Assembly: GCA_029938605.1 (NCBI GenBank) | Contig: JAOZUO010000050.1 | Coordinates: forward strand, 4,061 to 44,340 | Reading direction: 5' to 3' | DNA length: 40,280 nt | DNA from: Deltaproteobacteria bacterium | Lineage (GTDB): Bacteria; Myxococcota_A; Polyangia; HGW-17; JAJRWW01 | Shown here: positions 7,975 through 16,602 of the stretch, one piece after another | Position numbering within the stretch: position 1 is the stretch's first letter | How the letters are laid out: each line of letters begins with the position of its first letter | Position numbers and translations under genes: made by a program | The notes under the pieces: generated by a model | Told to the model about the DNA's origin: nothing | What the model saw: only the letters and a program-made list of their open reading frames with translations | Database searches by the model: none

Positions 7975-8419
7975 ACGCGGGGTAGTTCCCCTGGATGTAC
8001 TCGTTGAGGTAGTGGATTTCGGTATTCTGATCCTCAATGGCCGCCTTCACCAGGTCACCGATGGAGAGGATCCCCAGGATCCTGTGCTCCCCTACCACCG
8101 GCAGATGTCGGAACCGTCTCTCGGTCATGATGCGCAGACAGTCTCCCACCGTCTGATTCGGATTGGCGACGATGATATCGGTGGTCATGATGTCGGCCAC
8201 GCGACTGGTATGGGAGTCGGCATTCTCGTCGGCCACGTGCCGGAGGCAATCCCGCTCCGTGACGATACCAGCGATGGCGCTCCCCTTCGTTACGATGAGA
8301 GACCCCACATTGTTTTGCACCATCCGGAAGGCAGCAGCGGTCACCGTGTCGTCTCTCGATATGGTCTGAACCCCACTGCCCTTGCCCTCGATCACTTCGG
8401 AAATCTTGGTCTTTTTCAT
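7955..8419 (-). CDS. Tandem CBS-domain protein
   Basis: 154 aa. The start at 8419 (MKKTKISEVIEGKG) is chosen because AGGAGGAG lies just upstream. Two CBS domains form a Bateman pair: residues of about 1-65 (DDTVTAAAFRMVQNNVGSLIV, ITERD-type loop IVTERDC) and about 70-135 (IMTTDIIVANPNQTVGDCL, RFRHLPVV, GILSIGDLVK). Such stand-alone CBS pairs usually bind adenine nucleotides or SAM and act as energy or redox sensors. The target is unknown. The C-terminal tail IHYLNEYIQGNYPAF is typical of stand-alone CBS proteins of proteobacteria. It converges on and overlaps the MepA-like gene. Confidence 0.93.
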   Translation of the reverse strand: MKKTKISEVIEGKGSGVQTISRDDTVTAAAFRMVQNNVGSLIVTKGSAIAGIVTERDCLRHVADENADSHTSRVADIMTTDIIVANPNQTVGDCLRIMTERRFRHLPVVGEHRILGILSIGDLVKAAIEDQNTEIHYLNEYIQGNYPAFTVASA

Positions 8420-8466
8420 GCCTTTCTCCTCCTTTGGACACATCTTGTTCGACAGTCCATCTTTAT

Positions 8467-8495
8467 AGTCTAGTGTTTTAGTGGGTTATCAGCAA
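8467..8495 (-). promoter_or_regulatory. Sigma-70-type promoter of the CBS-domain gene
   Basis: On the minus strand TTGCTG (8495-8490) and TAGACT (8472-8467) are separated by 17 bp. Transcription would start near 8460, leaving a leader of about 40 nt before the ATG. A GC palindrome, GCCCGGCCGGGC (8496-8507), lies just upstream, between this promoter and the end of the RCC1 gene, and may help end transcription. Confidence 0.45.
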
Positions 8496-8520
8496 GCCCG
8501 GCCGGGCATTTTTAGGGGCC

Positions 8521-9690
8521 TTAGTTCATTACTCGCGCGGGCAGGTTCGTGTGGAGCTGGATGGTTCCGCTCAGTTGGCCGTCGCTGTTGGAGCCCCAGC
8601 ACCAGAGCTGCCCCTCGCCGGTAACGGCGCAGGCGTGGGCGCTCCCGGCGGAGATCCCCACGATGTTCAGGACGCCGACCACCTGGCTCGGGTAGACGCG
8701 ATCATCATACGTGGAGTCGCCGAGTTGGCCCAGGTCGTTGATGCCCCAACACCAGGACGTGGCGTCGGCGAGGATGGAGCAGGAGAAATTCCCTCCCGCG
8801 CTGACGGTGTCTACGTTCTCCAGGGCCGAAATCCAAAAAGGTGCGCCGAAGGTCCGGCCCCAGCAGTGGGCCTCGCCGTTGACCAGAGCGGCACAGGTGT
8901 GGCGCTGCCCCGCCGTGACGTTGGCCACGCCGAACAGGTCTGTGAGCTCCACCGGCGTATTGCGCGAAATAAGCCCGCCGTCACCGAGCTGCTCCTCGCT
9001 GTTGTCGCCCCAACACCAGACTGAGCGGTCCTGCAGCACGGCGCAGCTATGGGAGCCTTCGGCTGTGCCCCCCGCCGCAACTGACGTCACGCCGCCAAGC
9101 GCCTCGACACTCAGCGGCGAAAGGCTGCACGACACCGCCGGGCTCCCACAAGTGTCTGGGACAACGTTGCCGATGCCGAGCTGCCCCGTGTCGTTGGCGC
9201 CCCAGCACCAAAGTTGCCCGCCGCTACCCACCGCGCAGGTGTGGGCGAATCCCGCCACCACACCCACGGCCGCTCCGGGCAACGTCACCGGTGAGGGACC
9301 GGCGCGATTGGCCACGGTGCCATCTCCGATCTGCCCGAAGTTGTTCTTTCCCCAGCACAACACAGCGCCACCGGTATCGACGATACAGGTGTGCGAGTCC
9401 CCCGCAGCCACCGCGGTTGCACCGCTGAGGAGCTGAACCCACCGCGGCCGGCTGCCCCCCTCGGCGGTGCCATCGCCCAGCTGACCTTCGAGGCCCGCGC
9501 CCCAGCACCAGACGCTGCCGTCCACCTGAATGGCGCAGGTGTGTCTGCCACCAACAGCCACCTGCGCCCAGGAGTCGTTTACGGGCGTTGGCCCGTCCGG
9601 GTCCTGGGGACCACAGGCCACGGCAAACAGCCCCAGCGTCATCCAACAAACCAACCGCACCGCAAAAGCAATGAACCCAAAATCAGCCAT
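8521..9690 (-). CDS. RCC1-repeat lipoprotein
   Basis: 389 aa. An N-terminal hydrophobic segment ends in the lipobox LFAVAC, predicting an outer-membrane or surface lipoprotein. The rest is a run of seven RCC1/BLIP-II-type blades, each with a conserved [VLA]xCWG core (WCWGAG, LCWGKN, WCWGAN, WCWGDN, HCWGRT, WCWGIN, WCWGSN), each preceded by a HTCAI/SCSI-like strand. This predicts a seven-bladed beta-propeller. Such lipoproteins are abundant in Myxococcota. The function is unknown but probably protein or surface binding. It is divergent from the spermidine-synthase-like gene. Confidence 0.88.
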   Translation of the reverse strand: MADFGFIAFAVRLVCWMTLGLFAVACGPQDPDGPTPVNDSWAQVAVGGRHTCAIQVDGSVWCWGAGLEGQLGDGTAEGGSRPRWVQLLSGATAVAAGDSHTCIVDTGGAVLCWGKNNFGQIGDGTVANRAGPSPVTLPGAAVGVVAGFAHTCAVGSGGQLWCWGANDTGQLGIGNVVPDTCGSPAVSCSLSPLSVEALGGVTSVAAGGTAEGSHSCAVLQDRSVWCWGDNSEEQLGDGGLISRNTPVELTDLFGVANVTAGQRHTCAALVNGEAHCWGRTFGAPFWISALENVDTVSAGGNFSCSILADATSWCWGINDLGQLGDSTYDDRVYPSQVVGVLNIVGISAGSAHACAVTGEGQLWCWGSNSDGQLSGTIQLHTNLPARVMN

Positions 9691-9768
9691 AGGACCCTGT
9701 TATACACCTCCAGCAGCTTCCCTTGAAGCGTGGACGCCCATGTGGTCAGATGCGACAAACGAGTCAAC

Positions 9769-11376
9769 ATGCCATCTGAACCCCGATCCATCCCGGGAAA
9801 CCACCTGCCCCGCCTGACTACCGCCGTCATCGCCCTGTCGACGGGCTGGGGGGTCATGGCCGCCGAGATGGGACTCGTACGCCTGATGACCCCCTATCTT
9901 GGTGCGTCGCTGCCCATCTGGGCCTCGGTCATCGCCCTGGTCCTGGTGTCGCTAGCGGCGGGCGCTGCACTGGGCGGACATCTCAGCCGACGAGGGATCG
10001 TGACCCGAGCGCTGGTGACCCTGCTAGCCGCCGCGGGCCTGTTGCTGGCCGTGGCTCCCCTCGCGCTCCGGTGGCTGCTCGAGGGAATGGTCCGATTCAC
10101 CGGCGCGCCCCTTGTGGCGTCCGGCGCGGGCTTGCTCCTGGTCGCCGGGTTCCCGCTCCTCCTCGCCGGCGCCGTAGCGCCTCTGCTCGTCCAGGCGCGG
10201 GCCCAGATCCGAGACCCGGCCCGGTCGCCGGATGGACCCGACACTGAGTCTCCCGGATCGGCGGCGGGGCTGGTCACGGCGGGCTCCACCGTGGGCAGCC
10301 TCCTGGGTACGCTCCTCCCCGCCTTTCTCACCCTGCCCTACCTCGGAACCAGTCGCACGTTCCTGCTAGCCTCGATGCCGCTGCTTGCCTGCGCGCTTTG
10401 GATACACTGGACGACCCGTCAGCCCGGTTGCGTAGGGACTGGCGCAGCGGGACTGGCGCTGCTGTTGGTTGGCGGCTCCCTGGCCCCCTTCCCCCTGATC
10501 CGTCAACGCCCCGGAACGGTGGCTACTTGCGAGTCGGCCCACCACCACATCTCTGTAGTGCGTCGCCCCGAGGGCCACCTGGTGCTCCTGCTGGACGCGG
10601 GCTACGCCGAGCAGTCCTACTACGACCCGGCCCAGCGACTCTTCTACGGCCCGTGGCCCGTCATGGCCTCCAGCCCACTGCTCGTCCGGAACCCAGGGGA
10701 TTCGAATCCTCTTCTGAGAGCTTGGGAAGTGATGATCGTGGGCCTTGGCGGGGGCACCGCCGCGCGCATGATCGTGCGGGCCTTTAGGCGAGCTCGGGTA
10801 ACGGGCGCGGAGCTGGACGGTGAGATCCTTCGGATGGCCAAGTTGCACCTCGCCCTGGACCACCCTCGTATCCAAACGCACGTGGCCGATGGACGCCTGA
10901 TGCTGCGACGACGCGCGGACGCCGAGCTCGACGTGGTCCTGGTGGACGCTGCTCACCACCTCCTGGTCCCCTTTCATCTGGTGACCACCGAGGCGTTCGA
11001 TCTCGCGCACCGGAAGCTGCGCCCCGGCGGCGTGGTGGTGGTCAACCTGGCCCGCCTGGCGAATGACACCGCGCTCCTGGATGCCATCGCGTACACCGGG
11101 AATCGCACCTTTGCCCGCGTGTATCGCCTGGACGTTTCCGGTAGCGCCAACACCCTGCTGATCTTCACCGACCACCAGCTCCACCCGAAGAACCTGGCCC
11201 GCCGGGCCGAAACCATGGCCCCGCCGGCCTTTGCCCGGTTCGCTGGGCTCAACCTCGGCGCCATCACCCGCTGGAGACCCTCGGGCGGCTCGTCCGTGGT
11301 GCTCACCGACGACCGGGCCCCGGTGGCGCCCCTGATCCTTGCCATGCTGTGGCGTCACGCAATGGGGGACAAATGA
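9769..11376 (+). CDS. Membrane-embedded spermidine-synthase-like protein
   Basis: About 535 aa from ATG 9769 (an upstream GTG at 9730 is possible; neither has a strong ribosome site). The N-terminal half has six to seven hydrophobic segments starting MAAEMGLVRLMTPYLGAS, the transporter-like domain fused to polyamine synthases in many bacteria. The C-terminal half is a Rossmann methyltransferase/spermidine synthase fold: VMIVGLGGGTAARMI (glycine loop), TGAELDGEI (acidic residue at the end of strand 2), ADGRLML and LDVVLVDA. The family makes aminopropyl transfers, but many fused members have unknown substrates, and the typical Asp-rich polyamine-binding residues are not obvious here. It is the first gene of a run of four coupled genes (next start overlaps by ATGA). 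Confidence 0.8.
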   Translation: MPSEPRSIPGNHLPRLTTAVIALSTGWGVMAAEMGLVRLMTPYLGASLPIWASVIALVLVSLAAGAALGGHLSRRGIVTRALVTLLAAAGLLLAVAPLALRWLLEGMVRFTGAPLVASGAGLLLVAGFPLLLAGAVAPLLVQARAQIRDPARSPDGPDTESPGSAAGLVTAGSTVGSLLGTLLPAFLTLPYLGTSRTFLLASMPLLACALWIHWTTRQPGCVGTGAAGLALLLVGGSLAPFPLIRQRPGTVATCESAHHHISVVRRPEGHLVLLLDAGYAEQSYYDPAQRLFYGPWPVMASSPLLVRNPGDSNPLLRAWEVMIVGLGGGTAARMIVRAFRRARVTGAELDGEILRMAKLHLALDHPRIQTHVADGRLMLRRRADAELDVVLVDAAHHLLVPFHLVTTEAFDLAHRKLRPGGVVVVNLARLANDTALLDAIAYTGNRTFARVYRLDVSGSANTLLIFTDHQLHPKNLARRAETMAPPAFARFAGLNLGAITRWRPSGGSSVVLTDDRAPVAPLILAMLWRHAMGDK

Positions 11377-12206
11377 CGCGCAGCTCAACCCCGCGCAGCT
11401 CAATCCTCGATCCTCTGTTCGGACGCCAGCCCCCCGTGGAGCTGCTCCTACACCCGGTGACAGTGACCGCGCTGGCGATCATGATCGTCAATGACGGCTG
11501 GCTGCGCGGCGCCTACCCGGGTTGGCTACCAGGCAAGATCTCGGACTTCGCCGCGGTGCTGGCCTATCCGGGGCTGATCTCGGCCCTCTGGGGATTGGGA
11601 GCCATGGCCCTGGATGGACTGGTCGCCGGGAGCACCCGTCGGTCCGCCAGCGGCCAACCGGCCTTGCGGGGAGTGGACTACTCCCTGGGCCCCACGGTGA
11701 TCCTGGGTTCGGCCATCCTTACCGGCGCCATCCTGGCGGGCATCAACCTCTGGACTCCCTTTCGTGACGGCTACCTGTCACTCCTGCGCCATCTGGATGT
11801 CTTCGGATGGTTCGGTCCCTTCCACTACACCATGGACCCCTCCGATCTGCTGGGGCTGGTCCTGCTCCCCGTGGTCTGGCTCGTGGGCCGGCGCCTCTTG
11901 GCCCGGGTCCCTGCCGGACGGCTGCGGGCCGTGCACCGCGAAGCCACCAGGTACGCCACCCGGGACGCAGTGCGCGCCGCTGTGGACCGGGGGCTCGCCG
12001 ACGTCCGGCGGGCCCTGGGCCGCGACCCGACCTCGCCCCAGAACGCGACCCTGGACGTGGTGCGCGACCTGATGGTGGAGGGTGCGCTGCAGGAAGCAGC
12101 CCTCCGAAACCGCCCGGAACCCGATGTTGCTTTCGATCCGGCACAACACTATCATCGTGTGCTTCAAGCCCTGGAAAACCATAGGAATCGAGGTTCGAAC
12201 CCGTGA
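11373..12206 (+). CDS. Integral membrane protein of unknown function
   Basis: 277 aa from ATG 11373, overlapping the previous stop (ATGA). About four hydrophobic segments lie in the first 180 residues. An early motif, IVNDGWLRGAYPGWLPGKISDF, resembles the 'ND..LKG..PG.LTGKLSDF' signature I associate with uncharacterised Myxococcota membrane proteins. The C-terminal 100 residues are cytoplasmic or periplasmic, Arg-rich and probably helical. The next gene starts in a GTGA overlap, so the four genes are probably translated as a unit. No function can be assigned. Confidence 0.8.
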   Translation: MTRSSTPRSSILDPLFGRQPPVELLLHPVTVTALAIMIVNDGWLRGAYPGWLPGKISDFAAVLAYPGLISALWGLGAMALDGLVAGSTRRSASGQPALRGVDYSLGPTVILGSAILTGAILAGINLWTPFRDGYLSLLRHLDVFGWFGPFHYTMDPSDLLGLVLLPVVWLVGRRLLARVPAGRLRAVHREATRYATRDAVRAAVDRGLADVRRALGRDPTSPQNATLDVVRDLMVEGALQEAALRNRPEPDVAFDPAQHYHRVLQALENHRNRGSNP

Positions 12207-12913
12207 CGCGCGTAAACATCACCGCCCCACGGACCCAAGTAGCGCTCCGGCGCTGGTTGGGCACAATCGCCATGCTGGGCGTGGCCGCAGCGGCAGGCCT
12301 GGGCAACGCCCCGGGGCCCCAACTGAGCCTGGTCCGACACGAGACCATCGGCAAGTACCCTCCCACCTTGACCCCATCCATTCGCTACATGTCGGTGACG
12401 CTCCCCGAAAACCGGAAGTGGGTGGCGCTGTATTACTGGCGATATGGCCAAACCACGCCGATCCTCCAGCTCCGGGCGCGATCCACCTCACGCCCCCTGC
12501 CCGGGGCTATCACGCTATCCTACGGGCTGGTGGGAGTACGGCTAGCGGACTTCGACGTCGTCAGGGCCAAGAGGGAAGCGGGCAAGGCGCTGGTGAGCTC
12601 CACCCCGGTGGGCTGGTACTCGGTGATGATCGAGGACGACACGGGCCAGCGCTCAGTGGTCTACTTCGAGGTCGGTAAGAATGTCTCCCGGGGCTACTTC
12701 AGTTGCTCCAGCAAGCCGCGCCTGATCCGAGAGGATACTGCACGAAAGCTGGCGCCGCCAAATGTGCGCAGTCACTTCGATGGTCTGTTCAGGGCAGTGG
12801 ACCGGCTGAGGTTGGCGCCGCCCCCCGCGCCACCGGGAAAAAAACACACACCTCGGCCAAACTCCGCGCCACCGGTGAAAACACCACCTCCCGCCACCCC
12901 ATCAGGTAAATGA
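12203..12913 (+). CDS. Secreted protein of unknown function
   Basis: 236 aa from GTG 12203 (GTGA overlap with the preceding stop). A probable signal peptide ends near residue 35 (TIAMLGVAAAAGLGNAPG). The middle is a beta-rich domain (VALYYWRYG, GWYSVMIEDDTGQRSVVYFEVG). The tail from about residue 205 is a Pro/Lys-rich unstructured stretch (PPPAPPGKK...). No family recognised. Its stop overlaps the ATG of the lipoprotein that follows. The coupling suggests a shared envelope role with the neighbouring membrane proteins. Confidence 0.78.
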   Translation: MTRVNITAPRTQVALRRWLGTIAMLGVAAAAGLGNAPGPQLSLVRHETIGKYPPTLTPSIRYMSVTLPENRKWVALYYWRYGQTTPILQLRARSTSRPLPGAITLSYGLVGVRLADFDVVRAKREAGKALVSSTPVGWYSVMIEDDTGQRSVVYFEVGKNVSRGYFSCSSKPRLIREDTARKLAPPNVRSHFDGLFRAVDRLRLAPPPAPPGKKHTPRPNSAPPVKTPPPATPSGK

Positions 12914-13575
12914 TGCAGTTTTCAATGAATCGTCGAACGCCTTCGCGCCACGAAATCGGGAGCCTTAGGGCCCTACCACTCCTTGTGGCGCTGCCGCTGC
13001 TGCTCACGGCCTGCCCCAAACCCCAAAACCAGGCGGTCATCAGAAACCCCGCCACCCTGCCTCCCCAGGCCAAGGTGGTAACCATGACCTGCCCCCAGAA
13101 CCAATACCTGCGCGGTGGGCGGCACCAATGGCGCGACAACGGCTGGCACTGGGAAAACCCCCGGTGCACGCGAAAGACCAGCACCTGGCGCGATGGGTGT
13201 GTGTGGCTCCGCGGTCGCTGGGTCCGCCAGAACGACCGCATCGGCTATGTGAAGGGACACATCCGCTGTCCCGGTGATCCCGACCCCCGCCTGGGTCCAT
13301 CGTCCGACATTGGCGCCCCACGGGCCGCCCCGCGAGCCGCCCCAAGGCCCACGAGCCTGCCCCCGAACCCGCCCTCTGGAGCCATCGGGTGCGGTCCGGA
13401 CCAATACCTGAGGGTGGGACGATACATCTGGAAGGACGGCACCTGGCGCTGGCTGACCGGACGGTGCGCGCGGCGGCCCGCTGACTGGAAAGCGAGCTGC
13501 AAGTGGCACCGAGGTCGCTGGCGCAAGACCCCCACCGGCCTGGTCTTCTCCCGCGGCCGCCTCGTCTGTCCCTGA
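12910..13575 (+). CDS. Lipoprotein with two Cys/Trp-rich repeat domains
   Basis: 221 aa from ATG 12910 (ATGA overlap). The signal sequence ends in the lipobox LLLTAC near residue 35. Two homologous units of about 60 residues follow, separated by an Ala/Pro/Arg-rich linker. Each starts C-P/G-x-x-QYLR-x-GR-x-x-W, continues with a GxWxW core and ends with G-x-[IL]-x-CP: residues of about 61-117 (CPQNQYLRGGRHQW) and about 162-221 (CGPDQYLRVGRYIW). The conserved cysteines are probably disulfide-bonded. The duplication suggests a small binding module. No named family is recognised. Confidence 0.8.
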   Translation: MMQFSMNRRTPSRHEIGSLRALPLLVALPLLLTACPKPQNQAVIRNPATLPPQAKVVTMTCPQNQYLRGGRHQWRDNGWHWENPRCTRKTSTWRDGCVWLRGRWVRQNDRIGYVKGHIRCPGDPDPRLGPSSDIGAPRAAPRAAPRPTSLPPNPPSGAIGCGPDQYLRVGRYIWKDGTWRWLTGRCARRPADWKASCKWHRGRWRKTPTGLVFSRGRLVCP

Positions 13576-13601
13576 TCCTCTTAGCGGGCCTTATTGCAAT
13601 A

Positions 13602-15728
13602 TCAGTCCGGAGGGCCGGAGGTACAGCTCCGGATGATGACGAAGTCGTGCAGGATCGGCGTCACGTTGTCAGTGTCGCTGGTGAGCTCGAACTCCACCTG
13701 GATATACCGGGCCGGGTTGGGGTCCATCGGCCCGAGGGGGGGATCCGCCAGGATCGCCGGCGACCCATCCCAAGGCCCGGACCAGGCCCCCAGGGAGACG
13801 AGGTCCTCCCCGCTGCGCGCCCGCAGGAAGATATTGGTGTCCGTGGGCGTGGTGGCGTTCCACTCCACCCGCACCCAGGAGGTGTACTGCGGGTCCGGGC
13901 ACCCTTCCAGTAGGTAGGAGTAGGTGCCCCGGGGCCGGGTGAAGTTGCGCAGACCGTAGCCGGTGAAGTCCGAGTAGGTGTACGGGTTGAGCCCCGTGGC
14001 CACGCTGGCGTAGTTGCCCGTGGGGTCACCAGCGGCGTCCACGTCCATGCGCCGGGCCAGGCTGGCGGTGTGGCTGATCCCCCAGATGTGGCCGTCAAAA
14101 TCCACGCCAATGCCCCGCATGGCGCCGCCGATGCCCGAGGGCATGCCGAAGTCGAAGAGCGTGGCCGTAGTACCGGGCCAGTCCCCATCGGCGATGGACT
14201 GCGGAATGCGCAGCACGTGACCGGCGTTGTTAGAGGCTACCCAGATGTAGCCCCGCAGATCCGCTGCGATTCCGGCGGTGTTGTTGGCGAGGACCTGGGA
14301 AGTGCGCACCCGGGTCCAGGTGCCGTTTTGCAAGGTACCGAAGGAGGCCCGGTTCGGGCGGTATCGGAAGGTATCAGACGTGGTCCAACCTCCCATCCAG
14401 ATGGAGTCGTCGGAGTCTACGGCGATACCGTAAAACTGCGTATCGGTATCTGGGGGCAGGATGAGCGGCCCCACGCTTGTCGGGACGTACACGTCGAAGA
14501 AAACCAGCCGCCCACCGGGGCTCGTAAACCCGCCCACATCATCCCAGGAGGCCTGACTCGCTGACCAGAGGATCCCCTCGGAGTCCACGGCGCAGCCGTA
14601 GGGGTTGTGTCCGAAGGGCAGGTCCACGGTGGCGGAGATTGCACCAGTGGTGCCATTCATTCTGTAAAACTGGTTGTTTCCCGACCGGGCGTTGGTGCCC
14701 ACCCAGGCGTTGCCCTTGCCGCCGTACACGGGGTCGCCGCCGTCCAGACATACCGATCGGCCCACATCTCCAGGCGCGGCGAAGGAGGTTGTGAAAAGCA
14801 CACATTCGTCGTCCATGCCCAAGAACTCCGGCGGCAAGCCGTTGCTGCATACGGTGTTGACGTCGTCGGGTTGACCGTCGGTGTCGCAGTCCGTTTCGAT
14901 GGTGCCATCGCCGTTGTGGTCCGACGAAGTGTCGATCTGGCCGTTCGCGTTCCGATCCACGCAGTCGTAGAGGCTGTTGGCGATCTTGGTCACCGTCGGC
15001 GCTACGCTCGTGTGGAAGGTGCGGTTGGCCACCCACACGTCGAAGTTGTAGTCCACTGCCGTGCGCGACGGCGCCATGCCGCTGAGGCTCAGGTCGACGC
15101 CCGACACATCCTGGCACTGCCCGTTTTGATAAGAAGCGTTGCCGAAGCAGGTGATGGAGAAGTAGCGCGCCTCCTCCGTGGCGGTCATGGTGTCGATCTT
15201 CGATACGGTCCCCCGCCCAAGATCTGCGGTGTTGGCGATCCACATGAAGTTAAAATCCACATTGGAGTCGTCCAGGATGATGTCGCCGTTGGGATCGAGT
15301 CCCACGCCATCAGCCTGTACGTCCGGGTCATCAGCGGGCATGGGAAACGGGAAGGGATCCTGGCCGAGGGTGTCACCGGTGCAATCCGGATTGCAGTCAC
15401 CACAGGGGGATATCACGCCCTCGTCGATGTTCCCGTCGCAGTTGTCGTCCACCTGGTTGCAGACCTCATTGGCCCCCGGATGTACGTATTCGTTGGTGTC
15501 GTCACAGTCCGCTCCCGCCGGACAGCCCGGCCCATAGCCGTCCCCGTCCAGATCCGTGCCCCCCTCGCAGGTGGGCGGAACGTACCCATCGACGCCACCA
15601 CCACCACCATCGCCATCGCCGTTGCCGTTGCCCGACTGCGTGACGGTCGGCCCACACGCCAGAGCCACCGTCGCGCTGACAACGACCAGCCCCAAACCAA
15701 GGCGCTTAAACAATGTAGTGAGCTGCAT
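13602..15728 (-). CDS. Lipoprotein with MopE-like calcium motif and NHL/Vgb-like propeller
   Basis: 708 aa from 15728 (MQLTTLFKRL), chosen because GGGAGGAG lies upstream. The lipobox is ATVALAC. A Gly/Asp-rich spacer leads to one MopE-type putative metal-binding unit: DLDGDGYGPGCP, DCDDTNEYVHPGA, EVCNQVDDNCDGNIDEG. The middle has EF-like Asp repeats (DRNANGQIDTSSDHNGDG). The C-terminal two thirds show recurring G.A.D..G..W strands (YGCAVDSEGILWSASQ, YGIAVDSDDSIWMGG, AGIAADLRGYIWVAS, RGIGVDFDGHIWGIS), predicting a beta-propeller of NHL/Vgb type. It is probably a calcium-stabilised surface protein. Ligand unknown. Confidence 0.88.
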   Translation of the reverse strand: MQLTTLFKRLGLGLVVVSATVALACGPTVTQSGNGNGDGDGGGGGVDGYVPPTCEGGTDLDGDGYGPGCPAGADCDDTNEYVHPGANEVCNQVDDNCDGNIDEGVISPCGDCNPDCTGDTLGQDPFPFPMPADDPDVQADGVGLDPNGDIILDDSNVDFNFMWIANTADLGRGTVSKIDTMTATEEARYFSITCFGNASYQNGQCQDVSGVDLSLSGMAPSRTAVDYNFDVWVANRTFHTSVAPTVTKIANSLYDCVDRNANGQIDTSSDHNGDGTIETDCDTDGQPDDVNTVCSNGLPPEFLGMDDECVLFTTSFAAPGDVGRSVCLDGGDPVYGGKGNAWVGTNARSGNNQFYRMNGTTGAISATVDLPFGHNPYGCAVDSEGILWSASQASWDDVGGFTSPGGRLVFFDVYVPTSVGPLILPPDTDTQFYGIAVDSDDSIWMGGWTTSDTFRYRPNRASFGTLQNGTWTRVRTSQVLANNTAGIAADLRGYIWVASNNAGHVLRIPQSIADGDWPGTTATLFDFGMPSGIGGAMRGIGVDFDGHIWGISHTASLARRMDVDAAGDPTGNYASVATGLNPYTYSDFTGYGLRNFTRPRGTYSYLLEGCPDPQYTSWVRVEWNATTPTDTNIFLRARSGEDLVSLGAWSGPWDGSPAILADPPLGPMDPNPARYIQVEFELTSDTDNVTPILHDFVIIRSCTSGPPD

Positions 15729-15837
15729 AGCCGTACTCCTCCCAAAGGGTATATCTAACGATACCGCCTTGTGGGCCCCAAGAGATACCCCCAAATCAGA
15801 AATCCCGCATATGGAAGATTGGTGCCGCCCCGAGAGA

Positions 15838-16122
15838 TCAATCCCACTGCCAGTAGGGATCCATGCACATCTCGTACTGATAGACCTCCGACGAGCAAGC
15901 CATCATCACGACCTCCCACAGCTCCCAGTCCTGATAGTCGCCGCAAATGGACAACGCAGTCGCCCTGGCCGCCGATCCATCCCGCTGGGCGGCGTCGCTC
16001 ATCGGTTGCATAGGCACCGCTATGCGTCCCCCTCGCTCCATAGCCCAGCGGGCGCCTCGACGGCCATCATCGCTCGAGTTGTCCATTCGCGGACCCTTAG
16101 GACTATCGGACAGACGCCCCAT
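15838..16122 (-). CDS. Possible small hypothetical protein in the 15729-16201 gap
   Basis: This is the only plausible gene in a stretch of about 470 bp. The start is uncertain (ATG at 16122, 16086 or further up). The C-terminal 40 residues look coding: GC-rich third positions, Cys/Trp/Tyr-rich composition (ICGDYQDWELWEVVMMAC, ending MDPYWQWD). The N-terminal part is Arg/Gly-rich and less convincing. No ribosome site is clear and no family is recognised. It may be the end of a decayed gene. Confidence 0.35.
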   Translation of the reverse strand: MGRLSDSPKGPRMDNSSDDGRRGARWAMERGGRIAVPMQPMSDAAQRDGSAARATALSICGDYQDWELWEVVMMACSSEVYQYEMCMDPYWQWD

Positions 16123-16201
16123 ACGCGTCAAGGGAATGCCGCCCGAGACCCGGAGCCCCAACGTCTCGTTCCTACCCTTGCGGTGGGGAGTCACGCATGC
16201 C

Positions 16202-16588
16202 ATGGTCGGACCAGCCATGACGAACGTCGCGACCAAACGATACGGACTACTGTTTTTCGGAACGGCCCTGGGAATGACCGTGGCGCTGGGGTTCGCGGCG
16301 CCGAGCCTGGGTGTGGTGTTGGCCTGGATAATCTCAACGACGGCGGTGGCGTTTGGAGCCTATGGCATGGACAAGGTTCTGGCGCGTTCGGAGAAGCTGC
16401 GCGTGCCCGAGAGGGTCCTGCTGACCCTTAGCTTTGCGGGTGGAACAGTGGGGGCGCTGGCGGGCATGAAGGTCTTTCGCCACAAGACCGCCAAGGCGAG
16501 CTTCCGCATGAAGTTCTGGCTGGCCACCGCATCGCAGGTCGCCCTGCTGACAGTGTACCTGATCTGGATCCGGCCGTTTCTCTTCTGA
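16202..16588 (+). CDS. DUF1294 membrane protein
   Basis: 128 aa from ATG 16202 (GGGGAG at 16185; ATG 16217 is also possible). Three hydrophobic segments flank the DUF1294 signature AYGMDKVLARSEKLRVPER and FRHKTAKASFRMKFW, which is almost the whole family consensus (Y.G.DK...R...R.PE...L....G...G....Q..FRHKT.K..F). Such domains often occur alone or fused behind a cold-shock domain. The biochemical role is unknown. The gene converges with hsp20. Confidence 0.85.
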   Translation: MVGPAMTNVATKRYGLLFFGTALGMTVALGFAAPSLGVVLAWIISTTAVAFGAYGMDKVLARSEKLRVPERVLLTLSFAGGTVGALAGMKVFRHKTAKASFRMKFWLATASQVALLTVYLIWIRPFLF

Positions 16589-16602
16589 GGTCCTATGGCT
16601 TC

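Noticed and set aside
8496-8507. GC palindrome followed by ATTTTT on the plus strand as a rho-independent terminator
   Set aside because: The only upstream plus-strand gene ends 500 bp earlier, and on the minus strand no T-run follows the stem; kept only as a note.
14607-15758. 383-aa plus-strand frame opposite the propeller lipoprotein
   Set aside because: The minus-strand protein has a lipobox, MopE unit and repeats plus a good ribosome site; the plus frame is a shadow of Asp/Gly-rich codons.
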